From Burkholderia contaminans (GTDB taxonomy: Bacteria > Pseudomonadota > Gammaproteobacteria > Burkholderiales > Burkholderiaceae), in contig NZ_CP090640.1 in assembly GCF_029633825.1 (NCBI RefSeq), forward strand, positions 868,001 to 932,000: 64,000 nt of DNA, in the 5' to 3' direction. This document shows positions 9,516 to 19,291 of the stretch, in pieces. A program made the translations under genes and the position numbers. Each line of letters opens with the position of its first letter. The stretch's first letter is position 1. The notes below the pieces were generated by a model. It saw only the letters and a list, made by a program, of their open reading frames with translations, was not told the origin of the DNA and did not search any database.

Positions 9516-10274
9516 TCAGCTGAAGTTGAGCAGCTGGTTCGCCGTCTGCTCGTTCTGGTCGGCCGTCTGGATCAGCTTCGACTGAAGCTGGAACGCACGC
9601 GCGTTGTCGATCATCGCGACCATCGCGCTCACCGGGTTGACGTTGCTGCCTTCGAGCGAATTCGGCGTGACGACCACGTTCGGGTCGGCGTCGGCCGGAT
9701 TGCCGTCGGCGGTGCGGAACAGCCCGTCGTTGCCGCGCGTGAGCGTGGCCGGGTCGGGGTTCACGAGCTTCATCTGGTCGACGATCGCGACCGCCGTCGG
9801 CGGGTCGCCCGGCATCAGCGCGGAAATCGTGCCGTCCTTGCCGATCGTCACTTCCGCGTTCGGCGGCACCGAGATCGGGCCGCCGTTGCCGACCACCGGC
9901 AGGTTGCTCGCGTTGACGAGCTGGCCGTTCTCGTCGACGTGCAGGTTGCCGGCGCGCGTGTACCCTTCGCTGCCGTCGGCCGCCTGCACCGCCAGCCAGC
10001 CCGCGCCCTGCACGGCGACGTCGAGCGGGTTGCCGGTGCGCGTGATCGGACCCGGCGCGTAGTCGGCGCCGGGCGTCGACGCGAGCACGTAGGTGCGCGT
10101 CGTGGTCGGGTCGACGTTGCTGCCGTCGCCGAAATTCATCGGCACCGCGCGATACGTCGCGAGTTGCGCGCGAAAGCCCGTCGTCGATGCGTTCGCGAGG
10201 TTGTTCGCGACCACCGCCTGCTGGTCGAGCGACTGCGACGCGCCCGTCATCGCCGTGTAGATCAGTCGGTCCAT
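9516..10274 (-). CDS. flgF: Flagellar proximal rod protein FlgF
   Basis: Minor proximal rod subunit. The 252-residue protein opens MDRLIYTAMTGASQSLDQQA and carries the rod/hook signature VVANNLANASTTGFRAQLA near residue 22. It ends with the family C-terminal helix (MVAMIDNARAFQLQSKLIQT). It is distinguished from FlgG by the MDRLIY start and the shorter central D1/D2 part. It follows flgE after 19 bases. Confidence 0.97.
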   Translation of the reverse strand: MDRLIYTAMTGASQSLDQQAVVANNLANASTTGFRAQLATYRAVPMNFGDGSNVDPTTTRTYVLASTPGADYAPGPITRTGNPLDVAVQGAGWLAVQAADGSEGYTRAGNLHVDENGQLVNASNLPVVGNGGPISVPPNAEVTIGKDGTISALMPGDPPTAVAIVDQMKLVNPDPATLTRGNDGLFRTADGNPADADPNVVVTPNSLEGSNVNPVSAMVAMIDNARAFQLQSKLIQTADQNEQTANQLLNFS

Positions 10275-10293
10275 GGCTGCCGGTTGTCCGCGC

Positions 10294-11535
10294 TTACAGG
10301 TTGATGATCGTCTGGTCGACGGCCTGCTGCGTCTTGATCGTCTGCGCGTTCGCCTGGTAGTTGCGCTGCGCGGTGATCAGGTTGACGAGCTGCGACGTGA
10401 GGTCGACGTTCGAGTTTTCCAGCGCGCTGCCCTGCAGCTTGCCGTGGTTCGTGCTGCCCGGCGCGGAGATCTGCGGCACGCCCGACGCGGAGCTTTCCGC
10501 GTACTGGTTGCCGCCGAGGTTCACCAGCCCGTTCGGGTTGTTGAAGTTCGCAAGCGCGATCTGGCCGAGCACGGCGGTCTGGCCGTTCGAGTAGTTGCCG
10601 GTCAGCTTGCCGTCGGTGCCGATCGTGTAGGTCGTGAGCGTGCCGCTCGCGTAGCCGTCCTGCGCGAGGTTGTTCACGCCGTCCTTGCCGCCGTACTGCG
10701 TCGTGCCGGTCAGGTCGAGCGTGAGGCTCTGCGGCGTCGCCGAGCCGTCGGTGTTCGGCACCGTGAACTGGAACTGGCCGACCGACGTGGTCGGCGCGGG
10801 CGGCGTGCCCGTGGTCGTGCTCTGGATCGCGCCCGACGAATTGAAGGTGACCGTGCCGAGATCGGTCGTGGCGCCGCCCTGCACGCCCGCGTACGCTTCC
10901 CACGTGCCGGCCGCCGACTTCACGAAGTACATGTTGACCGCCTGCGAACCGCCCAGCGAGTCGTACACCTGGATCGACGTCGAGTAGTTGTAGGTCGTGT
11001 TGTCGGTCGCGCTGAACGGCGTCTTGGTCGGCACCGTGTCCTGCGAGTTCAGGTTGAACTGCGCGGAGATCTTGGTCGTCGCGGTCGGCGCGATGTTGGT
11101 CGTCGGCGCCTGCAGCGGCACGGTCTGCGCGGTGTTGATCACGCCGCCGTTGTTGGCCGCGTAGCCCATCAGGTTACGGCCTTGCGAGTCGACGATGAAG
11201 CCGTTCTTGTCGCGCTGGAACGTGCCGTCGCGCGAGTACGTCGTCACGCCGTTGTTCGACATCTGGAAGAAGCCGTTGCCGTTGATCGCGACGTCGAGCG
11301 ACGAGCTCGTCGTGTTGATCGTGCCCTGGCCGAAATTCTGCGCCACCGCGTTCAGCGTCGTGCCGATACCGATCTGCGTGTTGGTCGACGTCGCGACCGA
11401 GTTCGCGTACATGTCGGCGAACTGCGCGGTGCTCGACTTGAAGCCGACCGTGTTCGCGTTCGCGATGTTGTTGCCGATCACGTCGAGCGCGTTCGATGCA
11501 CCCGCGAGGCCGCTCAGACCCTGTTGATAACCCAT
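10294..11535 (-). CDS. flgE: Flagellar hook protein FlgE
   Basis: Hook subunit, assembled under the cap FlgD until FliK stops hook growth. The 413-residue protein starts MGYQQGLSGLAGASNALDVI and continues with GNNIANANTVGFKSSTAQFA. It has a long Thr/Asn-rich outer domain and ends in the helix LVNLITAQRNYQANAQTIKT. The length is normal for a beta-proteobacterial hook protein. It lies 33 bases after flgD. Confidence 0.98.
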   Translation of the reverse strand: MGYQQGLSGLAGASNALDVIGNNIANANTVGFKSSTAQFADMYANSVATSTNTQIGIGTTLNAVAQNFGQGTINTTSSSLDVAINGNGFFQMSNNGVTTYSRDGTFQRDKNGFIVDSQGRNLMGYAANNGGVINTAQTVPLQAPTTNIAPTATTKISAQFNLNSQDTVPTKTPFSATDNTTYNYSTSIQVYDSLGGSQAVNMYFVKSAAGTWEAYAGVQGGATTDLGTVTFNSSGAIQSTTTGTPPAPTTSVGQFQFTVPNTDGSATPQSLTLDLTGTTQYGGKDGVNNLAQDGYASGTLTTYTIGTDGKLTGNYSNGQTAVLGQIALANFNNPNGLVNLGGNQYAESSASGVPQISAPGSTNHGKLQGSALENSNVDLTSQLVNLITAQRNYQANAQTIKTQQAVDQTIINL

Positions 11536-11568
11536 TTCGGTCTCCGTTTCGAGATTGCTCGGTCAGTA

Positions 11569-12324
11569 TCAGTTGGAGGGGGTGCCGCTGCCGGACGAAT
11601 TCGACGCGGACGACGTGGTATTCGGGAAAATCGACGCAACCTGGGTCAGCCCCACGGTCGTGCCGTTCGACAGCACGAGCCCCGCCGTGCCGTCCGCCTG
11701 CTTGATCACGCTCTGCACGGTCGACGCCGCGAGCGTCGTGGCCGGCTGCGGCGTGCCGTTGCTGTCGGTGTACGACGCGCTGACTGTGTACTTGCCGTCC
11801 GGCAGTGCATTGCCCGCCGCGTCGGTCGGCGTCCAGTTGAACGGCACGGTGCCGGCCGACTGCGCGCCCGCGTTGATCGTGTTCACCACGGTGCCCGCCG
11901 CGTTCTTCACGGTGATCGTCAGGTTCGACACCGAGCTCGCGAGCGACACGCCGAACGGCGACGCCGCGCCGCTCTTCACCGCGACCGCGTTGCCCGGCGC
12001 GAGCACGTTCGTGCCGATCAGCAGCGCGGCCTGCGTCTGCTGGCCGGCCGTGAGCTGCGAGGACAGCGACGTGAGCGACGTGTTCAGTTGCGCGATGCCG
12101 CTCACCGTGTTGATCTGCGCGAGCTGCGACGTCATCTGCGAGCTGTCGACCGGGCTGGTCGGATCCTGGTTCTGCAGCTGCGTGACGAGCAGCTTCAGGA
12201 ACGTCGCCTGCAGGTCGCTCGCCGACGTGCCGTTGGTCGACACTTTGTTGGTGTTCATCGTGTCGGTCGGCAGGTTCGACACGTTGGTGCCGTTGCCGCC
12301 GATCGTCGTGCTGGAGGAAGTCAT
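11569..12324 (-). CDS. flgD: Hook assembly cap protein FlgD
   Basis: Scaffold cap that promotes polymerisation of FlgE; it is lost when the hook is complete. The 251-residue protein has the FlgD N-terminal motif FLKLLVTQLQNQDPTSPVDS (about 46-65) with SSQMTSQLAQINTVSGI after it. A FlgD Ig-like/Tudor domain follows, with VNTINAGAQSAGTVPFNWT and the DAAGNALPDGKYTVSASY strand near residue 170. It is followed by flgE and preceded by flgC with a 48-base gap. Confidence 0.97.
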   Translation of the reverse strand: MTSSSTTIGGNGTNVSNLPTDTMNTNKVSTNGTSASDLQATFLKLLVTQLQNQDPTSPVDSSQMTSQLAQINTVSGIAQLNTSLTSLSSQLTAGQQTQAALLIGTNVLAPGNAVAVKSGAASPFGVSLASSVSNLTITVKNAAGTVVNTINAGAQSAGTVPFNWTPTDAAGNALPDGKYTVSASYTDSNGTPQPATTLAASTVQSVIKQADGTAGLVLSNGTTVGLTQVASIFPNTTSSASNSSGSGTPSN

Positions 12325-12372
12325 CCTGGGTGGCCTTGTTTCTGGACTGTCTGTAAGGTCGGTCGGCGCGGC

Positions 12373-12798
12373 TTACGAGCCGATCGTCAGCGTCTTGAGC
12401 ATCAGCGTCTTCGCGGTGTTCAGCGTCTCGACGTTGGCCTGGTACGAGCGCGATGCCGAGATCATGTTCACCATCTCCTGCACCGGATCGACGTTCGGCA
12501 TCTGCACGTAGCCGTTCGAATCGGCGGCCGGGTTCGACGGGTCGTAGGTCGACTTCATCGGCGACGGGTCGTCCATCACCTTCGTCACGCGCACGCCGCC
12601 CACGCCTTGGCCGGACGCGGTGCGCGCGCCGCCGATCGGGTCGGTCGCGAACACGACCTGCTTGGCCTTGTACGGCTTGCCGTCGGGGCCGGTCGCGCTG
12701 TCGGCGTTCGCCAGGTTCGACGCGGTGACGTTCAGGCGCTGCGACTGCGCGGACAGCGCCGAGCCGGCGACGCCGAAGATGTTCATCAACGAAGGCAT
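12373..12798 (-). CDS. flgC: Flagellar proximal rod protein FlgC
   Basis: Proximal rod subunit of 141 residues, the usual size. The N-terminus [20 protein letters not shown] continues to [20 protein letters not shown]. The C-terminal half has [20 protein letters not shown], the standard rod/hook terminal helix. It is 40 bases after flgB and clearly in the same operon. Confidence 0.97.
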   Translation of the reverse strand: MPSLMNIFGVAGSALSAQSQRLNVTASNLANADSATGPDGKPYKAKQVVFATDPIGGARTASGQGVGGVRVTKVMDDPSPMKSTYDPSNPAADSNGYVQMPNVDPVQEMVNMISASRSYQANVETLNTAKTLMLKTLTIGS

Positions 12799-12838
12799 GG
12801 AAGCTCCTTTTGCTCGGATTCGGACGCGGTGCGCGCCA

Positions 12839-13327
12839 TCACTGGTTCGACGTGATCGCGGCGATCATCGCCTTGATCTGCTGGGTCATCACGGTCATCC
12901 CGGTCTGGTAGTGCAGCGCGTTGTTCGCGAACTGCACGCGCTCGACGTCGAGATCGACCGTGTTGCCGTCGAGCGCCGGCTGCAGCGGCATCCGGTATTG
13001 CGCACGGCCGTAGTCGTCCGACGGGCCGCCCGTCGGGATCAGCTTCGCGGTGCCGGCCATGTGGCCCGCCGCCGTCGACACCATCGACATCCCGTTCGTC
13101 ACGCCGGCCGGCTGCGCCATCGGCAGTTGCGCCGCGTTGCTCGGCGCGAGGCCGCCGCCCGCCTGCTTCAGCGAGCGCGCGAGCGTCGACGCGAAATCGA
13201 CGTCGCGGGCCTGGTAGCCGGGCGTGTCGGAGTTCGCGATGTTCGACGACAGCAGTTCCTGCCGGTAGGCGCGCACGTCCAGCGCCTGTCGGCCGAACGC
13301 GAATTCCGCATCGAGTTTGTCCAGCAT
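12839..13327 (-). CDS. flgB: Flagellar proximal rod protein FlgB
   Basis: Proximal rod subunit and first gene of the flgBCDEFGHIJ unit. The reading frame is open to 13432, but the family start [20 protein letters not shown] falls at 13327, giving a normal 162 residues. The motif [20 protein letters not shown] lies at about 23-42, and the C-terminus has [21 protein letters not shown]. It is divergent from flgA across a gap of 204 bases, which must hold the class II promoters. I see no FliA box there. Confidence 0.95.
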   Translation of the reverse strand: MLDKLDAEFAFGRQALDVRAYRQELLSSNIANSDTPGYQARDVDFASTLARSLKQAGGGLAPSNAAQLPMAQPAGVTNGMSMVSTAAGHMAGTAKLIPTGGPSDDYGRAQYRMPLQPALDGNTVDLDVERVQFANNALHYQTGMTVMTQQIKAMIAAITSNQ

Positions 13328-13531
13328 GTGTGCGTCTCTCCGTATGAAGCGCTGCACGCCCCTCATGCCGGATGGCGACGCGAGAGGCTTTTTTCCATGA
13401 CAGCGATGGTAGGCGTCGGACGCAACCGGCAATCGGGCGAATAACGCGGCAAAGGCCCCCTCTATTCATCGTTTGCGCGACCGCCCCGCTCCCTAGAATG
13501 CGAAGCGGAGCAACGGATCGGGGATACGGCG

Positions 13532-14716
13532 ATGACTGGCAGCGCACTTCGCGAAAGGAACGGGCGGCTCACGCACGTCCGGCGTGCGTTTGCGCTCGCC
13601 GCGGCGCTGTGGATCGCCGCCCCGGCCGCGCACGCTGACGACGGGATGATCGTGATTCCCGGGCGCGGCGAGACGGCAGAAACCGCAATCGCGCACGCCA
13701 ATGCAGCGAGCGGCGGGCAGTTCGGCGGGAATGCGGCGATGGCGCCGGGTGCGGGCCCGGCGCCGGACACGGGCGCGCAGCGAGCGGCGCGGGCGGGAGC
13801 GCGGGCGTCGCCGCCGGCGCGTCCGGTACCGGCTACGCGGCGCAACCGGCCGGCACGATGGTCGTGACGACCGTCCCGCCGCCGGCTCCTGCGCCAGCGC
13901 CGCGCCCTGTCTACGCAGCCGCCCGCATGAACGCTACAACCGGATATGGCGCGCCGCGCGCCGCCGATCCGAACGCGATCGCGACGGCCCGTGCCGCGTC
14001 GGCCGCACCGGCCCCGCGCGCCGCCCCGGTTTCCGCGAACCCGGCCCCGGCGGCCAATGCCGCCAACGCGGCCCAGCCCGCGACGCCGCCCGGCCAGCAG
14101 GATCCCGAGTCGATCCGCCGCGCAGCCCTCGCGTTCCTGCAGCAGCAGATCGCGGGCCTGCCCGGCAAGGCCACCGCGACGGTCACGACCGCGTTTCCGC
14201 GCGGGCTCGCCGCATGCACCACGCTCGAACCGTTCATGCCGACCGGCGCGCGCCTGTGGGGCCGCACGACGGTCGGCGTGACGCTGCGCGGGCGAGCGGC
14301 CGTGGACCGTCTACCTGCAGGCGAAAGTCACCGTGCAGGCCACCTACTACGTCGCCGCGCGCCAGATCGCGCCCGGCGAGCCGCTTTCCGCGGCCGACCT
14401 GGTCGCCCGCGACGGCGACCTGACGGTGCTCCCGCTCGCGGTGATCACCGATCCGGCGCAGGCGATCGGCGCGACCGCGCTCGCGCGCATCTCGGCCGGG
14501 CTGCCGCTGCGGCAGGACCTGCTGAAGAGCGCGGCGTCGGTGTCGGCCGGCCAGACGGTGCGGGTCGTCGCGGCCGGGCCCGGCTTCACGATTTCGGCCG
14601 AGGGCAGTGCGCTGGCGAATGCGGCACCCGGCCAGTCGGTGCGGGTGCGGATGGCAGCGGGCCAGATCGTCACGGCGATCGTCAAGGACGCCGGCACCGT
14701 GGAAATTCCGCTATAG
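13532..14716 (+). pseudogene. flgA: flgA, P-ring assembly chaperone, disrupted by two compensating frameshifts
   Basis: FlgA is a periplasmic chaperone needed to assemble FlgI into the P ring. The gene is readable only in three pieces. Frame one from ATG 13532 has a signal peptide (ALWIAAPAAHA) and GMIVIPGRGETAETAIAHAN. It must pass to another frame at about 13780, a missing base near GCGCAG/CGAGC. It then reads an Ala/Pro-rich linker and RRAALAFLQQQIAGLPGKAT up to VGV. At about 14281 one extra base must be skipped to reach RCAGERPWTVYLQAKV and the SAF domain (residues ATYYVAARQIAPGEPLSAAD, then GQTVRVVAAGPGFTISAEG). As sequenced, translation stops at 13867 after 111 residues. This is a sequencing error or a real loss; I cannot tell which. 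Confidence 0.85.
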
Positions 14717-14779
14717 GGACGGATCCAGCGGCAAGAATGTAAAGAATTGTTTATTCGGAGCATTTGGGGCTCGCGATGC

Positions 14780-14806
14780 TAAAGTTCGGGCCGACCCGGC
14801 CGTTAT
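14780..14806 (+). promoter_or_regulatory. FliA (sigma-28) promoter for flgMN
   Basis: TAAAGTTC (14780-14787), 11 bases, then GCCGTTAT (14799-14806). The -35 matches 7 of 8 and the -10 6 of 8 bases of the FliA consensus. It is 28 bases upstream of the flgM start, so anti-sigma factor FlgM is probably made under its own target sigma factor, as in enteric bacteria. Confidence 0.85.
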
Positions 14807-14834
14807 CTGGGTCAAACCGAACAGGAAACCCATC

Positions 14835-15164
14835 GTGAAGATCGATTCCACTCCGAACCCGAGCCCCCTGGCGCCGACCGGCAACGGCGCGACCCGTGCG
14901 CCATCCGGCACGGCCTCGTCTTCGTCCGCGCAGGCGGCCGATGCGGGGTCGACCGGCGGTGACACGAGCGTGAACCTGTCGGGTCTGTCCGGCCGGTTGC
15001 GCTCGGTATCCGCGTCCGGCAACGGCGATATCGACGCGGGCCTGGTCCAGTCGATCAAGGACGCGCTGAACAACGGCACGCTGACGATCGACGCGAACAA
15101 GATCGCCGACGGCGTATTGAATACCGCCCGAGAGCTGCTGCAGCAGCAGCGCCCGGGCAACTGA
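14835..15164 (+). CDS. flgM: Anti-sigma-28 factor FlgM
   Basis: Binds FliA in the cytoplasm and is exported once the hook is finished, releasing late gene expression. The 109-residue protein uses a GTG start (reading KIDSTPNPSPLAP after the initiator). The N-terminal half is disordered and rich in Ser, Ala and Gly. The C-terminal FliA-binding helices are VQSIKDALNNGTLTIDANKI and ADGVLNTARELL. A longer open frame exists upstream, but the FliA promoter 28 bases before the GTG fixes the start. FlgN follows after 73 bases. Confidence 0.95.
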   Translation: MKIDSTPNPSPLAPTGNGATRAPSGTASSSSAQAADAGSTGGDTSVNLSGLSGRLRSVSASGNGDIDAGLVQSIKDALNNGTLTIDANKIADGVLNTARELLQQQRPGN

Positions 15165-15237
15165 AGCCGGCCTCGCAAGGCCGGCCCCCCCGGTTTGCCG
15201 GCGCATTTACCCGCGCCGGCGCGACGAGCATGACGCG

Positions 15238-15678
15238 ATGAGAGAAGAGCTGCTGGCCACGGTCAACGACGAACACGCGACGGTCGAGGCGTTCGCGTCC
15301 CTGCTCGCGTACGAGGAAAAGGCGCTGACGATGGCGCAGCCGCTCGAGATGCTGCCCGGAATCGTCGAGAAGAAAAGCGAGCTGATCGACCGGCTCGCGC
15401 AGCTCGAACGCACGCGCGACACGCAGCTTTCCGCACTCGGCTTTCCGGCCGGCAAGAAGGGGATGGACCAGGCCGCCGAGCGCGATGCCCGCCTCGCCGG
15501 CCGCTGGCAGTTGCTGCAGCAGTCCGCCGAACGCGCGCGCCAGGCCAATGCGAACAACGGGATGCTGATCCGGATCCGGATGGACTACAACGAGCGCGCG
15601 CTCGCGGTACTGCGCTCGGCGCCCGCGCCGGCCGGCGTCTACGGCCCCGACGGGCGCGTGTCGGCTCTCGCGCGCTGA
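15238..15678 (+). CDS. flgN: Flagellar export chaperone FlgN
   Basis: Cytoplasmic chaperone of the hook-associated proteins FlgK and FlgL. The 146-residue protein is almost wholly helical (MREELLATVNDEHATVEAFA, then LLAYEEKALTMAQPLEMLPG and IVEKKSELIDRLAQLERTRD). It ends with NGMLIRIRMDYNERALAVLR and the FlgN-type tail YGPDGRVSAL. Length and position directly after flgM fit the family. Confidence 0.93.
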   Translation: MREELLATVNDEHATVEAFASLLAYEEKALTMAQPLEMLPGIVEKKSELIDRLAQLERTRDTQLSALGFPAGKKGMDQAAERDARLAGRWQLLQQSAERARQANANNGMLIRIRMDYNERALAVLRSAPAPAGVYGPDGRVSALAR

Positions 15679-15849
15679 TACACTGACCGACCGGCGGCAG
15701 CGCCGCCACCGTACTTTCCGCATTGCGCCGCCATGCGCGGCATTTCACGTTTCGACAGACCGGGCCCGAGCCCGGCACTCACGGTCCCTTCCGATACACG
15801 GTCGCGCAGCCGCGCCGCCGTCCCGTCACAACAATCAGAAGAGGGCCGC

Positions 15850-17205
15850 ATGCCATATTTCCGCATTCCGTTTTCATCCCGCGTCGCCGCTGTTTACGCT
15901 GTCGCCACGCTGGGCGCCGCGTTGACGCTCCCCGTCGCGCACGCCGCCAGCGCCGCGCCGCTGCCCACGCCGACGGGCGACATGGCGCTGTCGCCGGCCG
16001 GCCCCGACATCGTGCCGCCGGCCGCATCGAGCTCGGCAGGCGCCGCGCCGCGCGCGTCGCGCCGCGGATCCGACACCTACACGTACCTGCGCTGCTGGTA
16101 CCGGATCGACGCGGATCCGCTGAAGCCGGCCGCGACCTACGAATGGGCGCGCAATCCCGCCGGCGGCGACTGGTATCGCGTGTCCGGGTACTGGTGGGCC
16201 GACGGCATCACGCAGTGGAAGAACATGTTCTACAGCACGACGACGCAGGACACGCTCGCCGACGTGTGCCGCAAGACGCTGGCCGCGAAGGGCATCAAGT
16301 CCGACCTGGTGCAGGCGGTCGCGGCGAACAACGCGCTGTCGTTCAACTACACGGTGTGGACCATCGACGCCGCGCAGCAGGACGCGCGCGTCAACAAGCT
16401 GATCGTGTTCGGCGACAGCCTGTCCGACACGCAGAACATGTTCAACGCGAGCCAGTGGAAGCTGCCGAACGGCACGAGCTGGCAGGCGGGGCGCTTCAGC
16501 AACGGCCCGGTGTGGGCCGAATATCTCGCGAACGCGCTGCGGCTGCCGTTCTACAACTGGGCGATCGGCGGTGCGGCGACCGACCAGTACCTCGTGGTGC
16601 CGGGCCTCGTGCAGCAGATCGACTCGTGGCGCGAATACATGGATCGCGCGCCGGACTACCGGCCCGCCAACACGCTGTTCGCGGTGTTCGCGGGCGGCAA
16701 CGACCTGGTGAACTACGGGCGCTCGCCCGAGCAGGCGGCGAATGCGGTGCGCGACAGCCTCGAGCGGCTCGCCGCGGTCGGCGCGACGCGGATCCTGCTC
16801 GTCGCGCTGCCGGACGTGTCGCGCGCGCCGGTGTTCGCGACCCGCACCGACACCGCGAGCGTCGCCGCGCAGGTGAAGGACTACAACCGGCGCCTCGCGG
16901 ACGCGGCCGCCGCGCTGCGCGCCCGCTACGGCGCGACGCTGCGGCTCGAGGTATTCGACGCGTATGCGCTGTTCGACGACCTGCTGAGCCACCCGGCCCA
17001 GTACGGTTTCGACGACGCGAAGCGTTCGTGCCTCGACATCCCGAAGCCGTCGTCGCTCACCTACGTGAGCGCGCAGACGCCGCGTGCGGACTGCCGCGAT
17101 CCGGCGCGCTTCGTATTCTGGGACACGCTGCACCCCACCACGCGCACGCATGCGTGGCTCGCCGAGCGGATCGCGCCGCTGGTGCGTGCGCGCCTGCTGA
17201 ACTGA
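15850..17205 (+). CDS. Secreted GDSL/SGNH lipase-esterase, thermolabile-haemolysin-like
   Basis: Exported ester hydrolase, probably a phospholipase or acyltransferase. The 451-residue protein has a signal peptide (MPYFRIPFSSRVAAVYAVAT, cleavage near VAHA at about 32). Residues 75-180 are a Trp/Tyr-rich N-terminal domain. The SGNH fold follows: block I VFGDSLSD with the nucleophile Ser190, GGNDL for block III, and FWDTLHPTTRTH with Asp425 and His428. The extra N-terminal domain and the block order resemble the lecithinases of the Vibrio thermolabile haemolysin type. I chose the ATG at 15850 because of the AGAAGAGGG ribosome site just before it and the signal peptide; the frame is open to 15733. 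Substrate is not visible from sequence. Confidence 0.88.
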   Translation: MPYFRIPFSSRVAAVYAVATLGAALTLPVAHAASAAPLPTPTGDMALSPAGPDIVPPAASSSAGAAPRASRRGSDTYTYLRCWYRIDADPLKPAATYEWARNPAGGDWYRVSGYWWADGITQWKNMFYSTTTQDTLADVCRKTLAAKGIKSDLVQAVAANNALSFNYTVWTIDAAQQDARVNKLIVFGDSLSDTQNMFNASQWKLPNGTSWQAGRFSNGPVWAEYLANALRLPFYNWAIGGAATDQYLVVPGLVQQIDSWREYMDRAPDYRPANTLFAVFAGGNDLVNYGRSPEQAANAVRDSLERLAAVGATRILLVALPDVSRAPVFATRTDTASVAAQVKDYNRRLADAAAALRARYGATLRLEVFDAYALFDDLLSHPAQYGFDDAKRSCLDIPKPSSLTYVSAQTPRADCRDPARFVFWDTLHPTTRTHAWLAERIAPLVRARLLN

Positions 17206-17224
17206 CCGGCGCGGGCGGCAGTGC

Positions 17225-19075
17225 CTACAGCAGCGGACACGCGGTGACCTGCGTGCCGCGCTCCACGCACAGCCGCTCGTAGTCGCGCAGGTACGCGCGC
17301 TCGTCGTCGTCCAGCAGGTCGAGATCGATCAGGTCCCAGTCGTAGCCGACCGTCACGATGTTCTCGAACGTGACGGTATCCGGCTGCGCGTCGTCCCGGT
17401 GGATGATCACGATGTTCTCGATCCGCACGCCGCCCTTGCCCGGCACGTAGATGCCCGGCTCGACCGAAACCACCGCATTGGGCACGAGCCCGTACTTCGC
17501 GCCCGGCGCGAACCGCACGCCGCCCTCGTGCACGTGAATCCCGACGCCGTGCCCGGTGCCGTGACCGAAATCGTGGCCGTGGTCGCGGCACACCTGCCGC
17601 ACGAGCGCATCGACGTCGCCGCCCTTCGCGGTGCTCGGGAAGCGTGTGACGAGCCCCTTGATGCAGGCCTTCAGCGCGACCGTGTAGATCTCGCGCTGCC
17701 ACGGCTGCGCGACCGTCTCCGGCCGGGTCCGGCGCAGTACCACACGCGTGCAGTCCGTCGCGAAGCCCGCTTCGTAGTACGCGCCGCTGTCGAGCAGCAC
17801 GAGTTCGCCTTCCGTCAGCTCGACGTCGGCGCTCGCCGCGGTGTAATGCGCGAACGCGCTGTTCGCGCCGTTCGCCGCGATCGACGGAAACGTCAGCGCC
17901 ACCGCCGAGCGTGCGCCGTACGCGTCGTTGATCGTGCGCGCCAGGTCGTATTCGGTGTGGCGCACGCCCGGCTCGCCGGCCTTCGCCCAGCGCATCGTCT
18001 CGGCGATCGCCGCGGAGCTGCGCGCGAACGCGTCGCGGAACCGGTCGAGCACCGCCGGCGTCTTGCTGGCCCGCATCGCCTCGACCGGGTTGAAGTCGGC
18101 CTGCCGCGCATGCGGCCACGCGCGCTTCACCGCGTCGACGAGCGCGCAGTTCACCGATTCGAAGCCGTAGCACACGTGCTCGACGTCGAACTGCGCGAGA
18201 AAGCGCTCGAGCGCCGCGACATCGCGCCGGATCACGTGCAGCGCCGGATACGACGCGAGCGTGACCTCGCAGCGGTCGCAGCCTTCCGGCAGGAACAACG
18301 CCACCTGGCCGCCGACCGCGAACAGGAAGCCGAGGTGCGACGACGCATTCGGAATGTGATAGCCGCGGCTGTTCAGCAGATACGCGAGATCGTCCGACGC
18401 GCAGGTGAAGAACGCGGTCTTGCCGTCCGGCGCGCCGGTATGCGCGGCGAGCTGGCGGTTCAGCGTGTCGAGGTTCTGCGCGACGCTCAGGCCGGTCGCC
18501 GCTTCCGGCACTTCGAAGATCGGCCGCTCGACGACCCAGCCCGGCAGCGCGATCGCACGATCGATCTCCCGGTCGGCGAGGCTCGTCCAGTCGAGCGACG
18601 CGGCCTGCGTCTGCTCGAACAGGCGATCGCGCTGCGCGACGCTGATCCGCCGCGCGTCGTAGCCGACCCGCGCGAGCCGGCTGCCGTGCGCGACCAGCCA
18701 GTCGGCCATCGCCTGCCAGATCGTCACGTTCATCCCGAGCTTCTCGATGCGCACGCGCGCCGGATCGCACTGCTGCTCGGCCTGCAGGTGATAGCGGCCG
18801 TCGACGAACAGCACGAACGGGGGCAGATCGAGCGCCTGCGCGGTCGCCGCGCTCAGGAAGATCCCGCAGCCGGCCGAGCCGTCGAAACCCGACACCGCGT
18901 AGCGCGGATTGTTTGGGAGCGGCAGGTACTCGGTCACGTATTCGTCCTGCGACGTGACCAGCACCGCGTCGAGCCGCGCGGCATCGAGCAGGCGCGACAG
19001 GCCCGCCTGCGTGTCGACGACGGACGCGTCGTACGGGGGAAGGCCGGAGAAGCTGTATTTCAGTCGATCGATCAT
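17225..19075 (-). CDS. pepP: Xaa-Pro aminopeptidase (M24 family)
   Basis: Cytoplasmic metallopeptidase that removes an N-terminal residue preceding proline. The long form has about 616 residues: two creatinase-like N-terminal domains (MIDRLKYSFSGLPPYDASVV onward) and a C-terminal pita-bread domain. Metal-site segments are visible: LLDSGAYYEAGFATDCTR (first Asp pair), DHGHDFGHGTGHGVGIHVHE (His) and VSVEPGIYVPGKGGVRIENI (Glu). The C-terminal block DLDLLDDDERAYLRDYERLC is typical of eukaryote-like aminopeptidase P. An ATG at 19093 would add six residues; neither start has a clear ribosome site. It is divergent from the XRE regulator. Confidence 0.92.
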   Translation of the reverse strand: MIDRLKYSFSGLPPYDASVVDTQAGLSRLLDAARLDAVLVTSQDEYVTEYLPLPNNPRYAVSGFDGSAGCGIFLSAATAQALDLPPFVLFVDGRYHLQAEQQCDPARVRIEKLGMNVTIWQAMADWLVAHGSRLARVGYDARRISVAQRDRLFEQTQAASLDWTSLADREIDRAIALPGWVVERPIFEVPEAATGLSVAQNLDTLNRQLAAHTGAPDGKTAFFTCASDDLAYLLNSRGYHIPNASSHLGFLFAVGGQVALFLPEGCDRCEVTLASYPALHVIRRDVAALERFLAQFDVEHVCYGFESVNCALVDAVKRAWPHARQADFNPVEAMRASKTPAVLDRFRDAFARSSAAIAETMRWAKAGEPGVRHTEYDLARTINDAYGARSAVALTFPSIAANGANSAFAHYTAASADVELTEGELVLLDSGAYYEAGFATDCTRVVLRRTRPETVAQPWQREIYTVALKACIKGLVTRFPSTAKGGDVDALVRQVCRDHGHDFGHGTGHGVGIHVHEGGVRFAPGAKYGLVPNAVVSVEPGIYVPGKGGVRIENIVIIHRDDAQPDTVTFENIVTVGYDWDLIDLDLLDDDERAYLRDYERLCVERGTQVTACPLL

Positions 19076-19291
19076 CGGAAGCCCGTTATGCATTGTTGTC
19101 GGCGGCCGGCGGTGACGCGGCGGGGGTGCAGGCCCGAGGCAGGCCTGATGCGGCACGGCGCCGCTGCGGGTGGACGTTCGGCCCGGCGCGGCACGGCGCC
19201 GGACCGCCGTGCCGTTCCGGCAGCAGGTCCTTAAAAAAATTTTCGTCCCACTTAACTTTTTTTGATACGCGCGACAGAATCTAGAGCACGT

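Noticed and set aside
13531..14716. Programmed ribosomal frameshifting as the explanation for flgA
   Set aside because: No slippery heptamer or stimulatory hairpin is visible at either point, two shifts in opposite directions would be needed, and similar indels occur in unrelated genes of the window.
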